Positions 1-7,162 of a DNA stretch of 13,862 bases are shown here, one piece after another. Position 1 is the first letter of the stretch. Each line of letters starts with the position of its first letter. The DNA comes from Albugo candida. Taxonomy: Eukaryota > Oomycota > Peronosporomycetes > Albuginales > Albuginaceae. The position numbers and the translations under genes are program-made. Location of the stretch: assembly GCA_905220665.1 (NCBI GenBank), contig CAJNAR010000134.1, positions 1 through 13,862 of the forward strand, read 5' to 3'. The notes under the pieces are model-generated. The model made no database searches and had not been told where the DNA came from. It saw only the letters and a list, made by a program, of their open reading frames with translations.

Positions 1-25
1 TAAAATAATAATTTTATTATTATTT

Positions 26-97
26 TTCTTTGTAGCTCAATGGTAGAGCAAATGGCTGTTAACCATTAGGTTGTAGGTTCAAATCCTACCAAAGAAG
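26..97 (+). tRNA. trnN: tRNA-Asn (GTT)
   Basis: A full cloverleaf can be folded. The 7-bp acceptor TTCTTTG (26-32) pairs with CAAAGAA (90-96). The D-stem is GCTC/GAGC, the anticodon stem AATGG/CCATT with loop CTGTTAA, and the T-arm GTAGG-TTCAAAT-CCTAC. Anticodon GTT at 58-60 reads AAY codons. It is the first of four + strand tRNAs that face nad5. Confidence 0.95.
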
Positions 98-111
98 TTT
101 TTTTAATAAAA

Positions 112-201
112 GGTCGAATAGCAAAGCCAGGTTTAATGCAATAGTTTGCTAAACTATCAATTATTTTAAATAATTCGTGGGTTCAAATCCCACTTCGACT
201 T
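112..201 (+). tRNA. trnS: tRNA-Ser (GCT), long variable arm
   Basis: Acceptor GGTCGAA (112-118) pairs with TTCGACT (194-200), with one G-T pair at the end. Anticodon stem ATAGT/ACTAT carries GCT at 148-150, which reads AGY serine codons. A long variable arm lies at about 158-177, as expected of a class II tRNA. The T-arm is GTGGG-TTCAAAT-CCCAC. Confidence 0.93.
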
Positions 202-204
202 TTA

Positions 205-276
205 AATGATGTAGTTTAACGGTAGAACATAGGAATCATAACCCTAAAGTTGTAGGTTCAAATCCTATCATCATTA
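205..276 (+). tRNA. trnM: tRNA-Met (CAT), with an A-C mismatch in the anticodon stem
   Basis: Acceptor AATGATG (205-211) pairs fully with CATCATT (269-275), and the T-arm is GTAGG-TTCAAAT-CCTAT. Anticodon CAT is at 237-239. The loop-closing pair of the anticodon stem is A234-C242, a mismatch. Elongator or initiator cannot be decided: the CCC strand and weak A1-T72 pair resemble an initiator, but the T11-A24 pair resembles an elongator. A lysidine-modified Ile tRNA is also possible, although a separate Ile (GAT) tRNA is present in this window. Confidence 0.85.
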
Positions 277-282
277 ATTATA

Positions 283-358
283 CGGAAAATAGCATAGTTT
301 GGTTTAATGCATCTGTTTTGGGAACAGAAGATCAAAGGTTCAAATCCTTTTTTTCCGA
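283..358 (+). tRNA. trnP: tRNA-Pro (TGG)
   Basis: Acceptor CGGAAAA (283-289) pairs with TTTTCCG (351-357). The D-stem is GCAT/ATGC and the anticodon stem TCTGT/ACAGA, with TGG at 319-321. A 27-bp gap separates its 3' end from the end of nad5 on the other strand, so the two transcription units converge here. Confidence 0.93.
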
Positions 359-384
359 TTTATACATATATATTATATTATTTT

Positions 385-2320
385 TTATTTTCAAAAAAAA
401 AAAATAATAAAAAATAATATAAATATAATAAAATTAAAATAAAAAAATAATGAAAAATATAAAATATTTATTAAAATTAATAATGAATAATGATATATAA
501 AACCTGTTTGAAGTTGAATTAATTTTAGACTTAAAAAGGAAAATAAATTTATTAAACCATAAGGTCCACAAATTTCTTAAACCTTTATCTATATTTTTAT
601 ATGTAAATTTATAACAATATTAAAAATATATTGATTAATAAACTCATGATAAATTATCAAAATACCATTTTTTTATTATATAATAATAAACCTTTTTTTG
701 AAATTTTAAAAAAAAAAAAATTTAAATTTTAAAAAATACACATAAAAAGAAACAAATAAACCAACGAAACTTAAAATAACCGGTAATAATTTAATAAAAG
801 TTGATAAGAATTCAGCATCTATTATTTGATTATGAAAAGGATCAATATAAATTGAATTATTCCAAAAATTAGAACCTAATCCTACAAACATATCTTTAGT
901 TAAATAACCTATAGCTAAAATACCTAAAGGTAATCCCATTTCAAAAGGAACTTCATGGGCGTTTTTTATTATATTTTATATGAATTTGTTTCACTTAAAA
1001 ATGAAAATATAAAAGTCTCATTGAATAAAATGATGTAAAAAAAGCACCTATAGTACCTAACCAATAAGCAAAATGACCTGTTATATTAAAACTAGAAAAA
1101 GCTATTTCTAATATTAAATCTTTAGAATAAAAACCACTTAAAAAAGGAAATCCTATTAAAGATAAAGAACCTATTAAAAACTTTAGTGTAATAAAATTCT
1201 TCGCAATCCCCCCATTTTACGTATATCTTGTTCATCTCTCATAGCATGAATAACAGCACCAGAGCATAAAAATAATAAAGCTTTAAAATACGCATGATTT
1301 GATAAATGAAAAATAGCTAAAGGATAATTAGATAAACCACAAGCAAAAAACATATATCCCAATTGACTGCAAGTTGAATATGCCACAATTTTTTTAAAAT
1401 CATTTTGTACTAAACCTACAGTACTTGCAAAAAAAGCAGTAGATGCTCCTATAATTGTTATTATTTTTAAAGATAAACAAGAATATTCAAAAATAGGTGA
1501 ACATCTAGAAACTAAATAAACACCAGCAGTTACCATAGTTGCAGCATGTATAAGTGCTGATACAGGTGTAGGTCCTTCCATAGCATCAGGTAACCAAATG
1601 TGTAAAAAAATTTGTGCTGATTTACCCATAGCTCCTATAAAAATTAAAATACAAATAATATCTATTAAATTTATTTCAAAAGAAAAAAAAAACAAGTAAA
1701 ATTTTGTAATAAAATAATTGAAGCAAAGGTACTAAAATATTCAACTGTTTGTAAATTATAAAAAATAATTAAAATACCTAATATTAATATTAAATCACTT
1801 ATTCTATTTACTAACATAGCTTTAATAGCCGCTTTATTTGCCTGTAATCTTGAAAACCAAAAATTAATAAGTAAAAACGAGCAAAATCCTACACCTTCCC
1901 AACCTACAAATAATTGAATAAAATTATCACCAGTTATTAATATAATCATAAAAAAAGTAAATAAAGATAAATATGACATAAATCTAGAAAGATGTGGATC
2001 ATTTATCATATATTTATATGAATATAAATGAACTAAAGTTGAAATACTTGTAACAACAATTAACATATTCATAGTTAAAGTATCAAACAAGAAACTCCAA
2101 TTACAAGTAAATAATCCACTATTTATCCAAGTCATTAAATAAATTAAATATTCATAATTATATAAAATTGAATTATAGAAAATAATTAACGAAAAAAAAA
2201 ACTTAAAAAAGTTAATAATGTAGTTATAATTGCAGAATTTTTACGTCCTAAATAAAAACCAAAAAATCCTGAAGTAATTGATCCAAAAAAAGGTAAAAAA
2301 ATTAATAATAATAATAACAT
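385..2320 (-). CDS. nad5: NADH dehydrogenase subunit 5 (complex I), left copy, with several frameshifts
   Basis: Membrane, proton-pumping subunit of respiratory complex I. Start ATG is at 2320-2318. Recognisable blocks follow in order but in different frames: [102 protein letters not shown] and, near the C-terminus, GPYGLINL followed by TGFIYHY. About 640 codons is normal for the family. Frame breaks fall near 2191-2201 (T run of 10; the other copy has 11), 1683-1692 (T run of 10 in both copies), 1190, 990, 715, 650 and 580, mostly at A/T runs. The part from 1198 upward lies in the inverted repeat. The last frame meets TGA at 393-391 and TAA at 387-385; which one stops translation depends on the code. 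The gene is probably functional, with most breaks being sequence error. Confidence 0.9.
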
Positions 2321-2462
2321 ATTTTTTAAAAATATAAAATATTACATATATATGTAATATTTTAATAAAAATTAATTTTTTAAATTTAAAAAATTATTTG
2401 TAAAAATAGTTGCTATTTTATTTAATTGTAAGTCTAATTCAGTTGATAAAGTTTTTTTATCT
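1198..2462 (-). repeat. Large inverted repeat, left arm (visible part)
   Basis: The reverse complement of this stretch matches 12600-13861. At the inner end, positions in the two arms sum to 15062 (atp1 stop, palindrome and nad5 start all agree); at the outer end they sum to 15059 because of net indels. The inner border is at 2462, inside the last 30 codons of atp1. The outer border is not visible because the partner arm runs off the window, so the arm may extend left through the tRNAs at 26-358. Confidence 0.93.
2336..2363. repeat. Perfect 28-bp palindrome between atp1 and nad5
   Basis: The half-site AAAATATTACATAT is followed directly by its exact reverse complement. It fills most of the 51-bp gap between the atp1 stop and the nad5 start. 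It could form a hairpin in DNA or RNA and serve as a transcript-processing or termination signal. The same element is present in the other repeat arm. Confidence 0.85.
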
Positions 2463-3913
2463 AAAATTTCATTTAGAATATTTGAATGATTATTTTTTAA
2501 AAATTCTAACCAATTTTTTTCAAAAATTGCTATTTTATTTACATTTATTTTATCTAAAAATCCTCTAACACCTAAATATATTATAACAACTTGATTATCA
2601 ATAGATAAAGGTTTATTCAAATCTTGTTTTAAAATTTCAGTTAATCTTTCACCTCTATGTAATTGTTGTTGAGTTATAGGATCTAAATCTGAACCAAATT
2701 GAGAAAAAGCTTGAACTTCTCTATATTGAGCTAATTCTAATTTGATAGTACCTGCTACTTGTTTCATAGCTTTAATTTGAGCAGATGAACCTACCCTACT
2801 TACTGATAAACCTACACTTATAGCAGGTCTTTGACCTTGATTAAATAAATCATTTTCTAAGAAAATTTGACCATCAGTAATTGAAATAACATTAGTTGGT
2901 ATATATGCAGATACATCTCCTGCTTGAGTTTCTATAATAGGTAAAGCTGTTAAAGAACCACTTCCCATTTTTTTATTTAATTTAGCTGCTCTTTCTAGAA
3001 GACGAGAATGTAAATAAAAAACATCTCCAGGATATGCTTCTCTACCTGGAGGTCGACGTAATAATAAAGACATTTGTCTATAAGCTACTGCTTGTTTTGA
3101 TAAATCATCATAAAAAATAACAGCATGTTTACCATTATCTCTAAAATATTCACCTATAGTACAACCAGTATAAGGAGCTAAAAATTGTAAAGGTGCTGAA
3201 TCTGAAGCAGTAGCAGCAACTATAATTGTATAAAACATTGAATTTTTTTCTTCTAAAATTTTTGTTAATTCTGCTATAGTTGATCTTTTTTGACCTATTC
3301 CTACATAAATACAATATATTTTATTTTCAATATCATTTTTTAAATGAGGTCCTTTTTGATTAATAATGGTATCTATAGCTATAGAAGTTTTACCTGTTTG
3401 TCTATCACCTATTATTAATTCTCTTTGTCCTCGTCCAATAGGAATTAAACTATCAACGGCTTTTAAACCTGTCTGAACAGGTTCTTTTACACTTTCTCTA
3501 GGCATTATACCTGGTGCTTTTGTTTCAACTCTTTTTAATGAAGTACTTTTAATACTTTCTTTACCATCAATAGGTTGTCCAAGAGAATCTACTATTCTAC
3601 CTAATAATTCCATACCTACAGGTATACTTACTATAGATCCAGTTCTTTTAACAAAATTACCTTCTTGGATATTTCTGTCATTACTGAAAACAACTATACG
3701 CACAATATCAGGTTCTAAATTTAAAGCCATTCCTTTAATAATTTCATTACCATTATTAAATTCTACCATTTCACCGGCTTGTATATTAGTTAAACCATAA
3801 CATTTAGCAATACCATCAATCATAGATAAAACTATTCCGGTCTCTTCTAAATTTTTTTTATCTTTATACTTTTTAATATTTGTTTCTAATATATAAGATA
3901 ATTCAATACTCAT
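2372..3913 (-). CDS. atp1: ATP synthase F1 subunit alpha
   Basis: Encodes the 513-residue alpha subunit of mitochondrial F1-ATPase, which forms the catalytic hexamer with beta on the matrix side of the inner membrane. The length matches the family and the frame is intact. Walker A GDRQTGKT is at residues 169-176; VIFYDDLSK (Walker B region), [14 protein letters not shown] and the arginine-finger region [10 protein letters not shown] follow in order. Start ATG (3913) gives the usual N-terminus, with the beta-barrel motif GIAKCYGL near residue 34. The last 29 codons lie in the inverted repeat and recur after cox3. rps7 ends 47 bp upstream, and nad5 starts 51 bp downstream across a palindrome. 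Many eukaryotes have moved this gene to the nucleus, so its presence marks a gene-rich mitochondrial genome. Confidence 0.98.
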   Translation of the reverse strand: MSIELSYILETNIKKYKDKKNLEETGIVLSMIDGIAKCYGLTNIQAGEMVEFNNGNEIIKGMALNLEPDIVRIVVFSNDRNIQEGNFVKRTGSIVSIPVGMELLGRIVDSLGQPIDGKESIKSTSLKRVETKAPGIMPRESVKEPVQTGLKAVDSLIPIGRGQRELIIGDRQTGKTSIAIDTIINQKGPHLKNDIENKIYCIYVGIGQKRSTIAELTKILEEKNSMFYTIIVAATASDSAPLQFLAPYTGCTIGEYFRDNGKHAVIFYDDLSKQAVAYRQMSLLLRRPPGREAYPGDVFYLHSRLLERAAKLNKKMGSGSLTALPIIETQAGDVSAYIPTNVISITDGQIFLENDLFNQGQRPAISVGLSVSRVGSSAQIKAMKQVAGTIKLELAQYREVQAFSQFGSDLDPITQQQLHRGERLTEILKQDLNKPLSIDNQVVIIYLGVRGFLDKINVNKIAIFEKNWLEFLKNNHSNILNEILDKKTLSTELDLQLNKIATIFTNNFLNLKN

Positions 3914-3960
3914 TTTAATAATTAAATCGAAATTTTATTTAAAATAAATATGAATTAGTT

Positions 3961-4377
3961 TTACTTTCTTAAAATATTAAATTTTAATTTATTTATTTTT
4001 TTATAATGATCTTTTTTAATTTTTATAATTTTACTACGTTTTTTATAAATTTTTAAAATTTCATTCGAAAATTTTTTATTCTTACTTAATAAAAACCATT
4101 TTATACCTTTTTTTATTTGTAATTCTTTTTCTAAAAACATTAAAAAAAATTTATTTTTTTTTTTTTTTTTAGAAGGGACTTTTATAATATTTAATTTAGG
4201 TGCTAATATTTTAGAAAAAACTTTATTTAATATTATATTTGGTTTTTTATGTGTTTTTTTTTTCAATTCTATAAAAATTTTTTTTAAAAATTTTTCAGAA
4301 TTTTCTTTTTTTCCTTTTTTTAAAAACATTTTTATAAAAATGTTTTTAAAATTAAATTTTTCTAAATTTTGTTCCAT
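3961..4377 (-). CDS. rps7: Mitochondrial small-subunit ribosomal protein S7 (uS7m)
   Basis: The 138-residue, very Lys-rich protein keeps the S7 pattern: a KKGKKENSEKFLKKI helix at residues 20-34, a central VPSKKKKKN segment matching the family's VPVEV-R region, and the C-terminal part IKWFLLSKNKKFSNEILKI followed by a basic helix. S7 binds the 3' domain of small-subunit rRNA. The gene follows rps12 directly, which is the ancestral bacterial str order and supports the call. Start ATG (4377) overlaps the end of rps12 by 26 nt in another frame. A 17-nt T run on the + strand (4154-4170) encodes part of a lysine stretch, and its length may be misread. Confidence 0.85.
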   Translation of the reverse strand: MEQNLEKFNFKNIFIKMFLKKGKKENSEKFLKKIFIELKKKTHKKPNIILNKVFSKILAPKLNIIKVPSKKKKKNKFFLMFLEKELQIKKGIKWFLLSKNKKFSNEILKIYKKRSKIIKIKKDHYKKINKLKFNILRK

Positions 4378-4807
4378 ATTTTGATCTTGAAGTTTTTCTT
4401 TTAAAACTATCTCAATCTACCAACAGTGCCAGTACTTCCTTTCCACGAATTATATTGATATTCTTAGCACCAGGTAATGTCTCCTCCGCTCACGCCAGAA
4501 CTCTCGTCCCAATTTCGGTAAATCAGGAACTCTTCCACCTCTAATTAAAACAATCGAATGTTCTTGTAAAGTATGACCTATACCTGGTATATAACTAATT
4601 ACTGTATATCTACTAGTTAATCTTATTTTTGCTACTTTTCGTAAAGCTGCGTAAAGCTGAATTTGGTTTTTTTGGTGTTCTTGTATAAACTTTTAAACAA
4701 ATACCTTTACGTTGAGGACATTTTTTTAATGCCGGATTTTTACAAATTTTTTTCTTTTTTAAACGTTTTTGTTTTTTTAAAAATAATTGATTTAAAGTTG
4801 ATGACAT
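4352..4807 (-). CDS. rps12: Ribosomal protein S12 (uS12m), disrupted by a duplication and an insertion
   Basis: S12 is a decoding-centre protein of the small ribosomal subunit. From ATG 4807 the reading matches the family: [19 protein letters not shown], then [13 protein letters not shown] 10-bp tandem duplication (4640-4659) then shifts the frame. If one unit is ignored the frame continues as [22 protein letters not shown] and [14 protein letters not shown]-rich insertion of 44 nt with TTACC at both ends follows (4473-4521), after which [12 protein letters not shown] resumes. An in-frame TGA (4414-4412) precedes the typical end [10 protein letters not shown], with TAA at 4354-4352. The two insertions total 54 nt, a multiple of three, but the frame is lost between them. 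The stretch between IIRG and KTSRSKYG is about five codons longer than usual and unlike the family. The gene may be broken, unusually expressed, or misassembled. Confidence 0.85.
4473..4521 (-). other. GC-rich 44-nt insertion in rps12 flanked by TTACC direct repeats
   Basis: On the coding strand TTACC occurs at 4521-4517 and again at 4477-4473. Removing one copy plus the sequence between them (44 nt) restores the conserved S12 reading DLPGAKN. The inner 39 nt (4478-4516) are about 56% G+C, far above the surrounding sequence. It codes for nothing I recognise. Confidence 0.7.
4640..4659 (-). repeat. 10-bp tandem duplication in rps12
   Basis: CGTAAAGCTG occurs twice in direct succession on the + strand. 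It lies inside the universally conserved PNSALRKVAK segment of S12 and shifts the frame by one. Deleting either unit restores that motif exactly. Confidence 0.9.
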
Positions 4808-4817
4808 TAGTTTTTAA

Positions 4818-4890
4818 GGAATAATAACGGATTTGAACCGTTAACATTTTCGGTGTAAACGAAATACTCTACCAATTGAGTTAATTATTC
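4818..4890 (-). tRNA. trnV: tRNA-Val (TAC)
   Basis: On the coding strand, acceptor GAATAAT pairs with ATTATTC. The D-stem is ACTC/GAGT and the anticodon stem TTTCG/CGAAA, with loop TTTACAC and anticodon TAC. The T-arm is AACGG-TTCAAAT-CCGTT. It ends 10 bp before rps12 starts, so it may mark a processing point for the rps12-rps7 transcript. Confidence 0.92.
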
Positions 4891-4891
4891 A

Positions 4892-4964
4892 TGGGCCTAA
4901 GTAGATTGAACTACTGACTTTACACTTATCAGGCGTATACTCTAACCAACTGAGTTATAGGCCC
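4892..4964 (-). tRNA. trnI: tRNA-Ile (GAT)
   Basis: Acceptor GGGCCTA pairs perfectly with TAGGCCC, followed by discriminator A. Anticodon loop CTGATAA carries GAT, on stem TACGC/GTGTA. The T-arm is AGTAG-TTCAATC-TACTT, which contains one mismatch. It is one of four closely packed tRNAs between rps10 and rps12. Confidence 0.92.
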
Positions 4965-4968
4965 AATA

Positions 4969-5040
4969 TTAAAGTAAAAGGATTCGAACCTTTGAATATC
5001 CGTACCAAAAACGGGTGCCTTACCACTTGGCTATACTTTA
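4969..5040 (-). tRNA. trnQ: tRNA-Gln (TTG)
   Basis: Acceptor TAAAGTA pairs with TACTTTA, with discriminator A. The D-arm GCC-AAGTGGTAA-GGC is the typical Gln form. Anticodon loop TTTTGGT carries TTG; the outermost pair of the anticodon stem is a C-A mismatch. The T-arm is AAAGG-TTCGAAT-CCTTT. Confidence 0.9.
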
Positions 5041-5048
5041 AAAATAAA

Positions 5049-5121
5049 TATGCTTAGAAAGATTCGAACTTTCAATAAATAGATTCGCAATCTATTGCTT
5101 TTCCTATTAAGCTATAAGCAT
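5049..5121 (-). tRNA. trnR: tRNA-Arg (GCG)
   Basis: Acceptor ATGCTTA pairs with TAAGCAT, with discriminator A. Anticodon stem ATAGA/TCTAT carries loop TTGCGAA, giving GCG for CGY arginine codons; the genes here do use CGT. Its 5' end directly abuts the rps10 stop codon at 5124-5122. Confidence 0.9.
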
Positions 5122-5125
5122 TTAA

Positions 5126-5160
<35 letters not shown>

Positions 5161-5430
5161 AAATTTAATATTAGTATTTTTAGAATATTTTTTTTTTAAA
5201 TAAATTATAGTTTTTATTAAAAAAAAAATATTACTAATATTTAATGTAATATTATAACAATAAAAATTATTATATATAAAATGCTCACGTGCTTTTTTAT
5301 TTACATGAGGAGACTTTAAAACTGTAAATATTTTTTTTTTCTTCTTTAAATTGAAATTTTTTTTTAAATTTTTAATTAAAAATTTATTTGTTTTGTTTAA
5401 TGTTTGCATATTTATTTGTAATTTATACAT
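5122..5430 (-). CDS. rps10: Ribosomal protein S10 (uS10m)
   Basis: The 102-residue protein contains the S10 signature LKSPHVNKKAREHF (residues 38-51), matching the bacterial KSPHVNKKSREQFE loop. S10 lies in the head of the small ribosomal subunit. The length agrees with bacterial S10 (about 103). Two starts are possible, ATG 5430 or ATG 5409 (MQTLNKTN); the second fits the family N-terminus equally well. The C-terminus is a run of lysines encoded by 27 consecutive A residues (5152-5126), after which TAA directly abuts tRNA-Arg. The true length of this run, and so the exact C-terminus, is uncertain. trnF lies 14 bp upstream. Confidence 0.88.
5126..5152. repeat. 27-nt T homopolymer inside rps10
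   Basis: There are 27 consecutive T on the + strand, read as A on the coding strand, encoding eight to nine lysines at the S10 C-terminus. It is the longest homopolymer in the window and is prone to polymerase slippage and miscalling. Confidence 0.9.
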
Positions 5431-5444
5431 ATATTTATTTGTTT

Positions 5445-5518
5445 TGTTTGGAAGTGGACTTGAACCACTGACACAAAGATTTTCAGTCTTTTACTCTAAC
5501 CAACTGAGCTACCCAAAC
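5445..5518 (-). tRNA. trnF: tRNA-Phe (GAA)
   Basis: Acceptor GTTTGGG pairs with TCCAAAC (one G-T), with discriminator A. The D-arm is GCTC-AGTTGGTTA-GAGT. Anticodon stem AAAGA/TCTTT has loop CTGAAAA with GAA. The T-arm is AGTGG-TTCAAGT-CCACT. It lies 8 bp past the nad2 stop and probably punctuates the nad2-rps10 transcript. Confidence 0.93.
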
Positions 5519-5526
5519 ATTATATT

Positions 5527-7069
5527 TTAAATTAAAAAATATAAATAATATTTATTTATATTTATTAAAATAAAATTTGGAAAAAAAAAAATAAATAAAA
5601 TAATTTGTGTATTTATCATTAATATATAACTTTGAAATTTATTAATTTTATGAAAAAATAATTTTTTTGTATTTTTTTCAAAAATTATAATTTTTACTAT
5701 TTTTAAATAATAAAAAGAACTTAATATACTAATAATAATAGAAAAAAAAACTAAATTAAAAAAATTATGTTTTATAGCTGATAAAAAAATAAAAAACTTA
5801 GAAAAAAATCCAGCTAAAGGGGGTATTCCAGCTAAAGAAAAGATATTTATAATAATAATAATAGAAAGTAATTTATTATTTTGATATAAATTTGATAAAT
5901 CAGTTAAATATTTAACTGGTTTAGTATTTATATTTAATGAAATATAAGATACCCATAAATTTATACTAGTTAATATATAAATTAATATATAAAAAATTAT
6001 AAATGAAATATTAAATAATTCATTAGATACAAATCCTATTAAAATAAAACCTACATGAGTAATAGAACTATAAGCTAATAATCTTTTAATTTTTTTTTGT
6101 TGTAAAGTACCTAATGAACCTATTAACATTGAAAATAATGAAATAAGATAAAAAAAATAACAAAAAAAAAAGAAATATCAAAAATCTAATTGAAAATAAA
6201 ATCTAATTAATATACTTATAAATGCAATTTTAGGAACAATAGCAAAAAAGTGAGATAGTAAATAATAATTATTAGGTGCACCTTCATAAACATCAGGTAA
6301 CCAAAAATGAAAAGGTACTGCTCCTATTTTGAATAAAAAACCTATTAAAATAAAAGTAAATCCATAAATTAAACTATAAAGTAAATCAGGATTTTCAATA
6401 AAATTAATATTTGATATTAATAAAAAAATATTACTAAAATTTATTGAACCGGTTATACCATAAATAAATGATGATCCTAGTAGTATAAAACTTGATGCAA
6501 TTGACCTAATATAAAATATTTTAACGAACTTTCTATTGATAATATTGATTTTTTTTTTAAAGCAGTTAAAATATAAAAACTTAAACTTTGAAGTTCAATA
6601 GCTAAATATAAAATAATTAAATTATTAGATGAAACTAATAACATTAAACCTAAGACAGCAATTAAAATTAAAATATTCATTTCATAATATAAAATTTTTT
6701 GTTTAATAATATATTCTATCTGAACAGCTATACAAAAAAATGTTGATATTATTAGTATAATTTTAATAAATTGTGTAAAATTGTTTATTAACAATACACC
6801 ATCATTTAATAATAATCGAAGAAATGATTTAGGCATAGTGTAATCTAATCGAAATAATAAAAATAATTAAACTGGATATAAATAAACATCATTATGGAGT
6901 ATTACTATTCTCGTATTAAAAAAATAATTTTGAGAGTTATAATTTGTTTTTGTATGAGATAAAACGTCGGCAGTATTAATATAAATGTTACCCGTGTCCC
7001 AATAGTAATTAAAAAAAATTCTGGAATAATTAATTCAAAATTATTTATAAATATGTTTTGTAATGTCAT
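5527..7069 (-). CDS. nad2: NADH dehydrogenase subunit 2 (complex I), with frameshifts and an in-frame TGA
   Basis: Antiporter-like membrane subunit of complex I, about 510 codons, normal for the family. The start is probably ATG 7069, giving FELIIPEFFLIT, a usual Nad2 beginning. That frame is lost somewhere in 6837-7000, where the sequence is poorly conserved. The second block (6836 to about 6500) reads FTQFIKIILIISTF, LYLAIELQSLSFYILTALKK and SLKYFILG. A shift at about 6499-6505 leads to the third block, which stays open from 6498 to the TAA at 5529-5527 except for one TGA at 6180-6178. It includes ASSFILLGSSFIYG, PFHFWLPDVYEGAP, MLIGSLGTLQQKKIKRLLAY, SSITHVGFI and GIPPLAGFFSKFF. It is the first gene of the leftward string, divergent from nad7. 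Confidence 0.93.
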
Positions 7070-7162
7070 AAATGAATAAAAGAATAAATATTAAATTAAA
7101 TATTTATTTACCATAAACACTATATTATTTTTAAATAAATTTATTATTAAAAATAAAATCTT
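7070..7162. promoter_or_regulatory. Divergent intergenic region between nad2 and nad7, with a hairpin
   Basis: The 93-bp gap separates the start codons of two oppositely directed gene strings that together cover the whole single-copy region. It holds a 10-bp inverted repeat, AATAAATATT (7083-7092) with its exact reverse complement at 7099-7108, around a 6-nt loop. A bidirectional promoter here is inferred from gene layout. No known promoter motif was recognised, and short palindromes can arise by chance in such AT-rich DNA. Confidence 0.5.

Noticed and set aside
2372..3913. Bacterial origin of the contig suggested by atp1
   Set aside because: tRNA punctuation, extreme AT content, mitochondrial gene set (nad7, nad2, cox3, atp6) and inverted repeat all indicate mitochondrial DNA; atp1 is known from many protist mitochondria.
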